From assembly GCF_000740675.1 (NCBI RefSeq), contig NZ_JPXI01000031.1, positions 62,001 to 126,000 of the forward strand: a stretch of DNA of 64,000 nucleotides. The letters run 5' to 3'. Origin of the DNA: Massilia sp. BSC265. GTDB taxonomy: Bacteria; Pseudomonadota; Gammaproteobacteria; Burkholderiales; Burkholderiaceae_D. Below, piece after piece: positions 52,407 to 60,764 of the stretch. The notes beneath the pieces were generated by a model. The model was not told where the DNA came from. It saw only the letters and a program-made list of their open reading frames with translations, and ran no database searches. A program made the position numbers and the translations under genes. Within the stretch, counting starts at the first letter, position 1, and every line of letters begins with the position of its first letter.

Positions 52407-52420
52407 TGGTTGCGCTAACA
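52407..52420. promoter_or_regulatory. LacI-family-type operator at the gudD / esterase divergent promoter
   Basis: TGGTTGCGCTAACA is a 14-bp imperfect palindrome around the central CG, the form bound by LacI/GalR repressors. It overlaps the +1 region of a plausible promoter (TTGCTC at 52378, TAAAAT at 52402) for the esterase gene. The same AAAATG-N-TTGCG-N-TAACAT block occurs upstream of the TonB receptor. Confidence 0.7.
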
Positions 52421-52442
52421 TAACCAGTGTGAAGGAATTGCG

Positions 52443-53693
52443 ATGTCGCGTCAATCGATTCTGGCAGCCGCGCTGGCTGCCGCGCTGCTGGGCGGATGTG
52501 CCGCTCACGGCGGTCCGTCCAAGCCTGGCAGACAATGGGTCGCGTCCTGGGGAACGGCACAGATGGTGCCCGGTGCCGAGCACGAGCTGGCGCCCTCCCA
52601 ATGGCGCGACGCCACCCTGCGCCAGGTGGTGCGGGTGTCGCTGGGCGGCGAGCGCCTGCGCGTCAGGTTGAGCAATGTCTTCGGCACCGAGCCGCTGGTG
52701 CTGGAGGGCGCCAGCGTGGCGCGGTCCAGCGGTCCGGGCCGCTCGTCGATCGACCCGGCCAGCAGCCGGCCCCTGCGTTTCGGCGGCGCCGCGTCGGTCA
52801 CGATCCCGGCCGGCGCCGAGTACCTGAGCGACCCGGTCGACCTGCCCCACGCGGCCGGGAGCGACCTGGCGGTCTCGATCCACTACCCGGACGCCCCAAG
52901 CCGCCAGACCAGCCATCCGGGCGCCCGCGCCACCAGTTTCATCGCGCCGGGACAGCACCTGGCGGCTGCCGAGCTGCCGCGGGCGTCCGGCTTTACGCGC
53001 TGGTACCAGCTGGCCGGCATCGAGGTCGAGGCCGCGCCCGGCGTGCATACTGTGGTGGCGATCGGCGATTCGATCACCGACGGCTACGGCGTCGCGCCCG
53101 ACACCAACCTGCGCTGGACAGATAGCCTGGCGGCCAGGCTGCGCCAGGCCGGCATGACGGGGGTAGGGGTGGTCAATGCGGGGATCGGCGGCGGCCGCCT
53201 GCTGCGCGACGGCCTCGGCCCCAACCTGGCGTCGCGCTTCGAGCGCGACGTGCTGGACCGGCCCGGCGTGCGCCATGCGATCGTACTGATCGGGGTGAAC
53301 GACCTTGGTAACCTGCACCGCAGCGCCGGCGACAGCGCGGCCGCACGCGCGCAGATGCTGGACGACATGAAAGAGGCGTTGCGCCAGTCGGTGGCGCGCG
53401 CCCATGCCCGCGGCGTGTGCGTGATCGGCGCCACCATCACTCCTTACGCCGGCAGCGAGTACTACCACCCGAAGGCGCCCAACGAGCAGGACCGCCAGGC
53501 CTACAACGACTGGATCCGCCGCTCCGGCGTGTTCGACGGGGTGATCGACTTCGATGCGGCGCTGCGCGATCCGGCGCGGCCGGACCACCTTCTCAAGGCA
53601 TATGACAACGATGGGCTGCATCCGAACATGGACGGTTACCGGGCCATGGCGGAGGCGGTGCCGCTGGAGTTGCTCAAGGACTGCCGCCGTTGA
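52443..53693 (+). CDS. SGNH/GDSL hydrolase lipoprotein
   Basis: A 416-residue lipoprotein esterase. The lipobox is LLGGC at residues 16-20 (AALLGGCAAHGG), so the mature N-terminus is lipidated. The catalytic serine Ser210 is in GDSITDG, the oxyanion block is IGVNDLGN, and Asp390 and His393 are in DGLHPN. The N-terminal WVASWGTAQ and a beta domain are common in this subgroup. In a xylan-type locus it could remove acetyl groups, but that is inference. AAGGA precedes ATG 52443. Confidence 0.85.
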   Translation: MSRQSILAAALAAALLGGCAAHGGPSKPGRQWVASWGTAQMVPGAEHELAPSQWRDATLRQVVRVSLGGERLRVRLSNVFGTEPLVLEGASVARSSGPGRSSIDPASSRPLRFGGAASVTIPAGAEYLSDPVDLPHAAGSDLAVSIHYPDAPSRQTSHPGARATSFIAPGQHLAAAELPRASGFTRWYQLAGIEVEAAPGVHTVVAIGDSITDGYGVAPDTNLRWTDSLAARLRQAGMTGVGVVNAGIGGGRLLRDGLGPNLASRFERDVLDRPGVRHAIVLIGVNDLGNLHRSAGDSAAARAQMLDDMKEALRQSVARAHARGVCVIGATITPYAGSEYYHPKAPNEQDRQAYNDWIRRSGVFDGVIDFDAALRDPARPDHLLKAYDNDGLHPNMDGYRAMAEAVPLELLKDCRR

Positions 53694-53697
53694 TCGG

Positions 53698-53798
53698 GTA
53701 GGGTGGTAGGCTTTGCCGACCGCGCGTTCAACTCACGGACGCATGTTGGTGACGCATCCGATAGTCGAACGCGCGTACGGCGAAGCCGTACACCCTAC
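53698..53798. repeat. Dispersed palindromic repeat, copy D
   Basis: Outer arms GTAGGGTG (53698-53705) and CACCCTAC (53791-53798). The inner hairpins are GTAGGC-ttt-GCC and GTACGGC-gaa-GCCGTAC, and the core is GCGCGTTCAACTCACGG as in copy B. It lies between the convergent esterase and alpha-glucuronidase genes. Confidence 0.8.
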
Positions 53799-53803
53799 AA
53801 CAA

Positions 53804-56026
53804 CTAGCCGTTACCCGGCGCATATGGGAAGCGCTGCGCGCGGTAGTACTCGAGCGACTGCGCCGGCGCCTTTGCACCGGCCGGCAGCGCCCGTCCCGAG
53901 ACGTGCATGAAATACGCCAGGCAGGCGTCGCGCCACCATTGTGCCTCGACGCGCTGCTGCGCCAGGCGCTGGGCCGTGTCGTTCCAGCGCTGGGCGTCCA
54001 CCACCTGGCGCAGGCCGCCCCAAAGTTCCTGCATGCGTCCCACTTCCGCCACGCCGCGGTCGTAGCGCGCCACCAGCTCTTCCCACAGCGTGCGGCCGGA
54101 CGGCATGCGGTAGTCCCAGGGCAGGTGGTGGAACCACAGCAGCAGTTCGGGCGGCGTGGTGGCGGGGTTGGAGAAGCGGCGCGCCACTTCCGGCGCGTAC
54201 TGGGCCACGGCATTGCTGCCGCGCGCCGTGCGGTCGAAGCCGATGCCGTCGCGACCGGCGCGGTGGTAGTAAACCGGATTCCAGTCCGGGCGCTCCAGGT
54301 CGTCCACCCAGGGGCCCGGGCCGTGGTGGTGGCCGGTGTCCATCAGGTGGTGCAGGCCGAGCGGCGTCATGTAATCGACCACCGCCTCGCGCGAAGCCAT
54401 CATCATGGCGACGACCGGATCAGCTACCCTCGGGTTGGGCGAGAAGGTCTGGGCCGCCCATTCGCGCGCGACGGCGCCGGCGTCCAGCATCGGGTCCCAG
54501 GCCATGCGCCCGAACACGTACCAATTGGCCTGGTCGAAGACCGAGCCGCTCCAGCTGCGGCTGCTGCCGATGTTGGCCACGCCGGCGATGCCGCCAACGC
54601 GTCCCTTCTGTGCGCCCTGCAGCACCTGGGTCACGGTGAGGGATCGGTTGCTGGTGGGGGGACCTGCGCGGGTATCGGCGCGCAGGGTTTCCTGGAACAT
54701 CGGGCCGAGGTAGGCCAGGTGGGTGGCGAAGCCCAGGTACTCCTTGGTGATCTGGAATTCCATCATCATACGGGTGTCCGGCATGGCGCCGAACAGCGGG
54801 TGAAAAGGCTCGCGCGGCTGGAAGTCGATGGCGCCGTTCTTCACCTGCACCAGCACATTGGCGTCGAACTTGCCGTCCAGCGGCTGGAACTGCTCGTAGG
54901 CGTGGGCGGCGCGGTCGTGCTTCGGATCGTCTCCCAGGCCCTTGCGCTTGCGTGCCTCCGGCGGCTCGTAGACAAAGGCGCGCCACATCACGGTGCCGCC
55001 ATGCGGCGCCAGTGCGCGTGCCAGCATGTTGGCGCCATCCACGTGGTTGCGGCCGTAGTCCTGCGGACCGGGCTGGCCTTCGGAGTTCGCTTTCACCAGG
55101 AAGCCGCCGAAGTCCGGGATAGTACGGTAGATCTCCTCCGTCTTGCGCCGCCACCAGCTTGCTACCGCAGGGTCGAGCGGGTCGGCGCTGGCCGTCTCTT
55201 TCAGGTCCAGCGGTGTCGACCAGCGCACCGAGAGGAATACCCGGATGCCGTAGGGGCGCAGGACATTGGCGATGGCAGCGGCCTTGGCGATGAAGGCCGG
55301 ACCGAGCACCTCGGCCTTGGCATTGACGTTGTTCAGCACCGTGCCGTTGATGCCGAGCGAAGCGTTGGCGCGCGCATAGTCGAGGTAGCGCGGATCGACG
55401 ATGGCAGGCAATTCCCACCAGTTCCAGATCGATTGTCCCGCGTAACCACGTTCCACGCTGCGGTCCAGGTTGTCCCAGTGGTTCAGCACGCGCAGCGGCA
55501 GGGCAGGGTTCGAGGCCAGCGGACTGCGCACCAGGGAGGCGGCGCTGCCGTCCTGCAGGGCGCGCAGCCAGGCGAAGCTGCCGTACAGCAGGCCGATGTC
55601 GGACTTCGCCGTGATCAGGGTGAAGTCCTGGCCGTTCAAGCGGGTACGGGCGAGCAGGTAGCCCTCGGGGCCGACGCGCTCCACGGACCTGCCCAGCTCA
55701 GCTGGCAGTCCGGCGGGAAGCTTGTCGGTACGCGCCAGCACCACGCTGCCGGCACGGATGGCAGTGGCAGATGGCGGGACCCTTCCCAGCATGCTCCCGA
55801 GGGCCCGCTGCAGTTCGGCGCGCGCGGCAAGCACGGTCGGGGTCTCGGGACCCAAGGTGACGATTGCGGCGGCCGGCACTGCGGCTGCCTGGGCGGGGGG
55901 CAGGGGGCGGTAGCGCAGCCAGAGCTGGTAGCCGTCTTCGTCGGCGCGGGCAGTGGTTGCGAACATGGCACCCAGCAGCAAGGCTGCCAGGGCGCGAACC
56001 AGCACGAATGCAAGGGATCGCTGCAA
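53804..56026 (-). CDS. aguA: Alpha-glucuronidase, GH67
   Basis: A 740-residue glycosidase that removes (4-O-methyl)glucuronic acid from the non-reducing ends of glucuronoxylo-oligosaccharides. An N-terminal signal peptide (ALAALLLGAMFATTARA) indicates export, probably to the periplasm. The GH67 triad is identifiable: Glu316 in KANSEGQPGP (acid), and Asp401 (GAIDFQPREP) with Glu429 (ITKEYLG). The 28-residue spacing between the last two equals that in the Cellvibrio enzyme. The start is TTG 56026 with GGAGA upstream. It is divergent from the TonB receptor and has a LacI-type operator upstream. Confidence 0.95.
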   Translation of the reverse strand: MQRSLAFVLVRALAALLLGAMFATTARADEDGYQLWLRYRPLPPAQAAAVPAAAIVTLGPETPTVLAARAELQRALGSMLGRVPPSATAIRAGSVVLARTDKLPAGLPAELGRSVERVGPEGYLLARTRLNGQDFTLITAKSDIGLLYGSFAWLRALQDGSAASLVRSPLASNPALPLRVLNHWDNLDRSVERGYAGQSIWNWWELPAIVDPRYLDYARANASLGINGTVLNNVNAKAEVLGPAFIAKAAAIANVLRPYGIRVFLSVRWSTPLDLKETASADPLDPAVASWWRRKTEEIYRTIPDFGGFLVKANSEGQPGPQDYGRNHVDGANMLARALAPHGGTVMWRAFVYEPPEARKRKGLGDDPKHDRAAHAYEQFQPLDGKFDANVLVQVKNGAIDFQPREPFHPLFGAMPDTRMMMEFQITKEYLGFATHLAYLGPMFQETLRADTRAGPPTSNRSLTVTQVLQGAQKGRVGGIAGVANIGSSRSWSGSVFDQANWYVFGRMAWDPMLDAGAVAREWAAQTFSPNPRVADPVVAMMMASREAVVDYMTPLGLHHLMDTGHHHGPGPWVDDLERPDWNPVYYHRAGRDGIGFDRTARGSNAVAQYAPEVARRFSNPATTPPELLLWFHHLPWDYRMPSGRTLWEELVARYDRGVAEVGRMQELWGGLRQVVDAQRWNDTAQRLAQQRVEAQWWRDACLAYFMHVSGRALPAGAKAPAQSLEYYRAQRFPYAPGNG

Positions 56027-56085
56027 GATTGTCTCCTTCGTTTTATGGCCGGCCGGACATGCGCCGACAGTGTGCGATGCCGGGA

Positions 56086-56099
56086 TGTTAGCGCAAACT
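56086..56099. promoter_or_regulatory. LacI-family-type operator upstream of aguA
   Basis: On the minus strand it reads AGTTTGCGCTAACA, matching the site at 52407 at 12 of 14 positions. It lies 60 bases before the aguA start codon. Confidence 0.6.
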
Positions 56100-56206
56100 T
56101 TATCAAATGCGAAACGATTTCTGCTGTATGCGGCCGCTTTTCATGCGGCTTCGCGCCGAGCAAATATATTAGTTGACAAGTATAAAAGTTGAAGTTTAGA
56201 CTAAAA

Positions 56207-56220
56207 TGATTGCGATAACA
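56207..56220. promoter_or_regulatory. LacI-family-type operator upstream of the TonB receptor
   Basis: TGATTGCGATAACA, within CTAAAATGATTGCGATAACAT, repeats the block found at 52401-52421 with only two or three changes. A TTGACA at 56173-56178 lies upstream. It is 65 bases before the receptor start. Confidence 0.68.
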
Positions 56221-56284
56221 TTCGTGTTGTCGGAGTGTTGGAAGCGATACCGCAAAGTGACATAAAAATACACAGGAGATCAGC

Positions 56285-59236
56285 ATGCACCAGCAGCGAG
56301 GCAGTACGTTCCTGCGCCCCGGACATTCCGGCGGCCGCATTCTTCAACTGACGGTCCTCGCCGGGCTGGTCTCGGCAGCGTACGCGCAGGAGGCGACGCC
56401 ACCGGTCGGACAGGGTTCGATCCAGACCGTGCAGGTGACCGGCTACCGTGGCAGCCTGGAAACCTCGGCCCGTGACAAGCGCGAAGCCACCGGCTTCCAG
56501 GATTCGATCTTCGCAGAAGACCTCGGCAAATTCCCCGACACGAACATCGCCGAATCGCTGAACCGCATCCCGGGCGTGCAGGTGTCGCGCGAGATCACGG
56601 GTGAGGGCGTCAACATCCAGATCCGCGGCCTCGGCACCAGCTTCACCAAGGTCCTGCTGAACGGCGCCCCGATCGCCGTGGCCTCCACCGGCAGCACCGA
56701 CAGCCAGAACACCAACCGCGAGGTCGACCTTGACCTGCTGCCGACCGACCTGTTCACCAAGCTCACCGTCAGCAAGAGCCCGTCGGCCTCGCTGCTCGAA
56801 GGCGGCGCCGCCGGGGTGGTCGATATGCGCAGCGCGCGCCCCTTCGACCGCAAGGGCAGCTATGTCTCCGCCAACCTGGGCGGCACCCGCAACCAGGTCG
56901 CCGGCAAGTGGGGCAACCGCGGCTCGGTCCTGGCCAGCAAGACCTTCGACAATACCTGGGGCATCCTGGGCGGCGTCGCCTGGAACAAGTCGAAGGTGCA
57001 TGCCACCGGCTACGAGACCATCGGCCTGACCAACCCGAACCTGACCGCGGCCCAGAGCAGCAGCCCGACCCGCAACAATACCGGCGGCGGCAACTGGACC
57101 ATCCCGGCCACCGTCCCGAGCAATGCCGGCAACGGCCTGACCCCGGGCGCCGCCATTGACCAGGCCTTCCTGTTGCAGCGCAATCCGGGCCTGAGCATCC
57201 AGCAGATCGACAATGCCCTGATCCCGCGCCTGGGCCGCCAGATGGCGCAGTACGGCGACAAGGACAAGGTCACCGCGATCCTGTCGGGGGAGTTCCGTCC
57301 GAGCGCCGGCCTGCACTTCTACATCGATACGATGTACAGCGAGAAGGACAACGACCTGCAGCGCATCGACACCAACTGGATCGGGCGCAACGGCGCCATC
57401 ATCCCGCTGAACATGAAGGTCGACCGCACCGACTGCGCCAGCGGCTGCGTGGTCGAAAGCGGCACCTTCGCGAATGCCCAGTTCTTCGCCGAATACCGCC
57501 CCTACATGGAGAAGGTGCGCCTGAAGGGCATCAACCCGGGCATGGAGTGGGACATCGGCGAGCGCCTCAAGCTCAACGCCCAGCTGAACTATACGAAGTC
57601 GGAATTCTCGCGCGAGTCGCCGACCGTACTGCCGGTCACGGCGGTCAACGCCGGTAATACGGTGACCTTCACCAACGGCCCGGTGCCGAGCATCGCCAGC
57701 TCGATGGACATCAGCAACCCGGCCAACTACCGGCTCGACACCGCCAACGGCGCACGCGTCAACCTGCAGCAGGAACTGCGCGAGACCAGCACCAGGGGCT
57801 TGCGCACCGACCTCACCTGGGGCGACCGCGAGTTCAGCCTGAAGGGCGGCTTCGCCTACGACGACATCCTGCGCCGCATCACCGCGCGCGATAACTCGAC
57901 CGCGTGGCAGAACCTGATCTGCGGCGGCGTGGCCGGGTGCCAGGGCGCAGGCACGATCGGCTCGCGCGTCGGCGAGTACCTGCGCCGCGGTCCGAACGGC
58001 CTGATCGAAGTCGACTGGCAGCGCTTCGCTGGCGACACCAACTACCAGCAGTTGCTGGACCAGGCGCCGATCACCGGCGCGGCCAATACCGGCGCCGCCA
58101 CCGGCTTCATCCAGGAGAAGACCAAGGGCGTGTTCCTGCAGACCGACGGCATCGCCCAGCTGGCCGGCTTCCAGCTGCGCTACAACGCCGGCGTGCGCTA
58201 CGTGCGCACCGAGCAGAGCGTCGGCGCCTACAACTCGGTGGCCGATCCGCGCAATGCCAGCTTGCCGGCCGGCGCCACCCCGTTCCCGAACATGAACCAG
58301 TGGGTCTACGTCGACAAGGAATACAGCAACACGCTGCCGTCTGCCAGCGCCGCGCTCGACCTGGCGAAGAACGTGGTGCTGCGTGCCTCGGCCTCGCGTT
58401 CGATGACCCGCGCCAACCCGGAAGCCCTGCGCCCGGGCGTCAACTTCTCGAACCCGTCGGCCGACATCGGCAGCCTGGGGGCGCCGAACCTCGCCCCGTA
58501 CATCTCGGATAACCTGGACTTCGGCGTCGAGTGGTACACCGGCCGCGAAGGCTATGTGTCGGCGACGGTGTTCCAGAAAAAGCTGAACGGCTTCACGGTG
58601 AACCAGAACAACACCTTGCCCTTCGGCGCCCTGGCGCAGTACGGCGTCACCTACGACAGCCTGACCCCGACCCAGCAGCAGGCGCTCGATGCCCGCGGCG
58701 GCCCCGGTAGCGCCAACGTGGTCATGACCTCGCAGCGCAACGCCGGCGGCGAACTGAAGATCAAGGGCCTGGAGCTGGGCTGGGTCCAGCCGCTCGACAA
58801 GCTGCTGCCGTGGCGCGGCTTCGGCTTCTCCGAAACCCTGACCCTGATCGACCAGAAGGCGACCGGCGAGGGCACCCAGGGCTTCGTCGCGCTGGGCGTG
58901 CCGAAGAAGAGCAACAACTTCCAGGTCTATTACGAGAACCGGGGCTTCATGGCGCGCCTGTCGCACACCTACTCGCAAGGCAGCCAGGTCTCGGGCCTGA
59001 ACCAGAACGGCATCGCGGCGGCCGCCCTGTACAGCGACGACTTCAAGCAGCTGGACTTCTCGTCCCAGCTCGACCTGGAGAAGGTGCTGGACCGCGACGG
59101 CCTGCCGACCGTGACCTTCGACGTGGTGAACGCGACCGATACCGTGCGCCGCACCTACTTCCAGTTCTCGAACGCGACCTTCACCAGCTACAAGCCGGGC
59201 CGTACCTTCTCGGTGGGCCTGCGCATGAAGTTCTGA
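56285..59236 (+). CDS. TonB-dependent outer-membrane receptor (carbohydrate type)
   Basis: A 983-residue outer-membrane transporter. A signal peptide ends at AYAQEA. The plug domain starts near VQVTGYRGSLETSARDK and includes DLGKFPDTNIAESLNRIPGVQVSR and IQIRGLGTSFTKVLLNG. The 22-strand barrel ends in FSVGLRMKF with a terminal phenylalanine. The size and the plug sequence match the Xanthomonas/Caulobacter group that takes up oligosaccharides with TonB energy. The context suggests (glucurono)xylo-oligosaccharides. AGGAG precedes ATG 56285. Confidence 0.93.
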   Translation: MHQQRGSTFLRPGHSGGRILQLTVLAGLVSAAYAQEATPPVGQGSIQTVQVTGYRGSLETSARDKREATGFQDSIFAEDLGKFPDTNIAESLNRIPGVQVSREITGEGVNIQIRGLGTSFTKVLLNGAPIAVASTGSTDSQNTNREVDLDLLPTDLFTKLTVSKSPSASLLEGGAAGVVDMRSARPFDRKGSYVSANLGGTRNQVAGKWGNRGSVLASKTFDNTWGILGGVAWNKSKVHATGYETIGLTNPNLTAAQSSSPTRNNTGGGNWTIPATVPSNAGNGLTPGAAIDQAFLLQRNPGLSIQQIDNALIPRLGRQMAQYGDKDKVTAILSGEFRPSAGLHFYIDTMYSEKDNDLQRIDTNWIGRNGAIIPLNMKVDRTDCASGCVVESGTFANAQFFAEYRPYMEKVRLKGINPGMEWDIGERLKLNAQLNYTKSEFSRESPTVLPVTAVNAGNTVTFTNGPVPSIASSMDISNPANYRLDTANGARVNLQQELRETSTRGLRTDLTWGDREFSLKGGFAYDDILRRITARDNSTAWQNLICGGVAGCQGAGTIGSRVGEYLRRGPNGLIEVDWQRFAGDTNYQQLLDQAPITGAANTGAATGFIQEKTKGVFLQTDGIAQLAGFQLRYNAGVRYVRTEQSVGAYNSVADPRNASLPAGATPFPNMNQWVYVDKEYSNTLPSASAALDLAKNVVLRASASRSMTRANPEALRPGVNFSNPSADIGSLGAPNLAPYISDNLDFGVEWYTGREGYVSATVFQKKLNGFTVNQNNTLPFGALAQYGVTYDSLTPTQQQALDARGGPGSANVVMTSQRNAGGELKIKGLELGWVQPLDKLLPWRGFGFSETLTLIDQKATGEGTQGFVALGVPKKSNNFQVYYENRGFMARLSHTYSQGSQVSGLNQNGIAAAALYSDDFKQLDFSSQLDLEKVLDRDGLPTVTFDVVNATDTVRRTYFQFSNATFTSYKPGRTFSVGLRMKF

Positions 59237-59241
59237 TGTGC

Positions 59242-59269
59242 GCGGCCTCCATCACCCGATGGAGGCCGC
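59242..59269 (+). terminator. Hairpin terminator after the TonB receptor gene
   Basis: A perfect 12-bp stem, GCGGCCTCCATC (59242-59253) and GATGGAGGCCGC (59258-59269), with a four-base loop, begins six bases after the stop. No T-run follows. Confidence 0.65.
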
Positions 59270-59369
59270 AACACCGCCGGCAGCCAATGCAACCCGATCA
59301 GCAAGCGATCAGGCAAGGCTGCCGGGCCGCATGGCAGTCTTTGCTTGCGCAACGAGGCGACCTCGTTAG

Positions 59370-60491
59370 CTAAGGCTTCAAGCCGGCTTCGAAACGCCGG
59401 CGTGGCAACCAGTCCAGACGCTTGCCATCGACGTTATGGATGTACAAACGATCGGCTGTTTCGGTAGCGCCGGTGGTGGTCGGTGACTGGCCTGTTGGGT
59501 CCTGCAGATCAGCCACCACTGTGCCATCCTCGGTGAACGCAAGGACATGTCCGAATGGTTTAGGCATCGACCACATGAAGCGTGGGATTCGAAGAATCAT
59601 CCGGCGCAGGAAGGGACGGTCAGCCATCTGGTCCAGTACATTACGCTGTCCGGCCAGACCCAGCCAAATCCGCCCATTCAAGCCACGTGAAAGATTGTCC
59701 GGATAGGCCGGAAGATTATCCAGCAGCACACGTGCCGACTCGGACGGCTTGGACAGGTCGAGCCGATCGGCAGACGCCGCGATCTGCCATATCCGATACC
59801 GACCACTCTCGCTCACCAGCAACTGCGTCTCGTCACCGCTGAGTACAATGCCGTTCGGGAGGCTCAAGCTGTCCGCGACAACGCGGACGTGCTTTGTCCG
59901 CGGATCGTATTCCATCACCCGGCCACTTGCCGACTGCTCGAAAACCTCAAGCATTGCGGCGTCGTTTGTCGAGCCCCAATGCGCGGCGGGAAAGCGCCTG
60001 GACGAATCGGTGATATAAATTTTGCCACTCGTGCCCACGGTGACTGAATTCGGAAACGAGATTTCTGCATCGGCGCCGGCGCGGAGCAACATAGTCTGCT
60101 TGCCGTCGGGTGCAATGGACAATAATCCTTTGAAGGCATCTGCGACGATCAGGTTTCCTTGCGCGTCCACGGCCAGCCCTAATGGCCTGCCTCCGGTGTT
60201 CACGAAGGTTTCCGGAGTGCCGCCAAGCGCTGCAAACCGCAGGATGTTGCCACCAAGGAGGCCCATGTAGAGCTTGCCGTCAGGTGCCAACGTCACACTC
60301 TCCGGGCCGACCCCACCGTCCAGATCAATAGTCGCCGGGTTTGCCAATTTGCTGTTCTCGGCATAGGCGCCAGTCAAGCCATCGGATTTAGGTGCCTGCC
60401 AGGCCACTGGCTGAATTGGCACCGGCCAAAAGGCAAGATAAGCTGTAAGCGCGAGCACAAGAACCATAGGTATCCAAAAGACCTTTTTCAT
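59370..60491 (-). CDS. SMP-30/gluconolactonase-like six-bladed propeller, membrane anchored
   Basis: A 373-residue protein with one N-terminal membrane helix (VFWIPMVLVLALTAYLAFW) and an exported six-bladed propeller of the strictosidine-synthase/SMP-30 superfamily. Blade motifs include GPESVTLAPDGKLYMGLLGGNI, GRPLGLAVDAQGNLIVADAFKGL, SFPNSVTVGTSGKIYITDSS and LPNGIVLSGDETQLLVSESGRYRI. Such proteins are often lactonases or esterases. Base composition is lower than the neighbours (59641-59700 has 34 of 60 G or C), so it may be a later arrival. It could hydrolyse sugar lactones in the uronate route, but this is unproven. Confidence 0.75.
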   Translation of the reverse strand: MKKVFWIPMVLVLALTAYLAFWPVPIQPVAWQAPKSDGLTGAYAENSKLANPATIDLDGGVGPESVTLAPDGKLYMGLLGGNILRFAALGGTPETFVNTGGRPLGLAVDAQGNLIVADAFKGLLSIAPDGKQTMLLRAGADAEISFPNSVTVGTSGKIYITDSSRRFPAAHWGSTNDAAMLEVFEQSASGRVMEYDPRTKHVRVVADSLSLPNGIVLSGDETQLLVSESGRYRIWQIAASADRLDLSKPSESARVLLDNLPAYPDNLSRGLNGRIWLGLAGQRNVLDQMADRPFLRRMILRIPRFMWSMPKPFGHVLAFTEDGTVVADLQDPTGQSPTTTGATETADRLYIHNVDGKRLDWLPRRRFEAGLKP

Positions 60492-60764
60492 GAATTGTCA
60501 TGTTGCGTTTGGGTTGCCCGGTCGTGCTGCCGGTTCGAAGTGATGTGTTCGGCTACTGTCGCATTGCGTGCCACCCTGCGCAGAACACGAGCGATACCAC
60601 ATACGCGGCCGTCAGTGCTGGCACACCCCGCGGAGAGAAACGCTGCCGCTCGCCCGAGCATAGCTGGTTGCCCAGGCCGAAAAATCACCTAATGTCACGA
60701 CAGGCGGCACTCGACCATGATGAGCGCGTTGACTGGAGCCCAGACCTCGGGCGGCGCCAGGAAG

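Noticed and set aside
56201..58978. A long open frame opposite the TonB receptor gene
   Set aside because: It is an antisense shadow; the plus-strand receptor is complete, with a signal peptide and a terminal phenylalanine.
60492..60764. Small open frames between the SMP-30-like gene and the GntP permease gene
   Set aside because: They are short, lack ribosome sites and have no recognisable features; the stretch is treated as non-coding.
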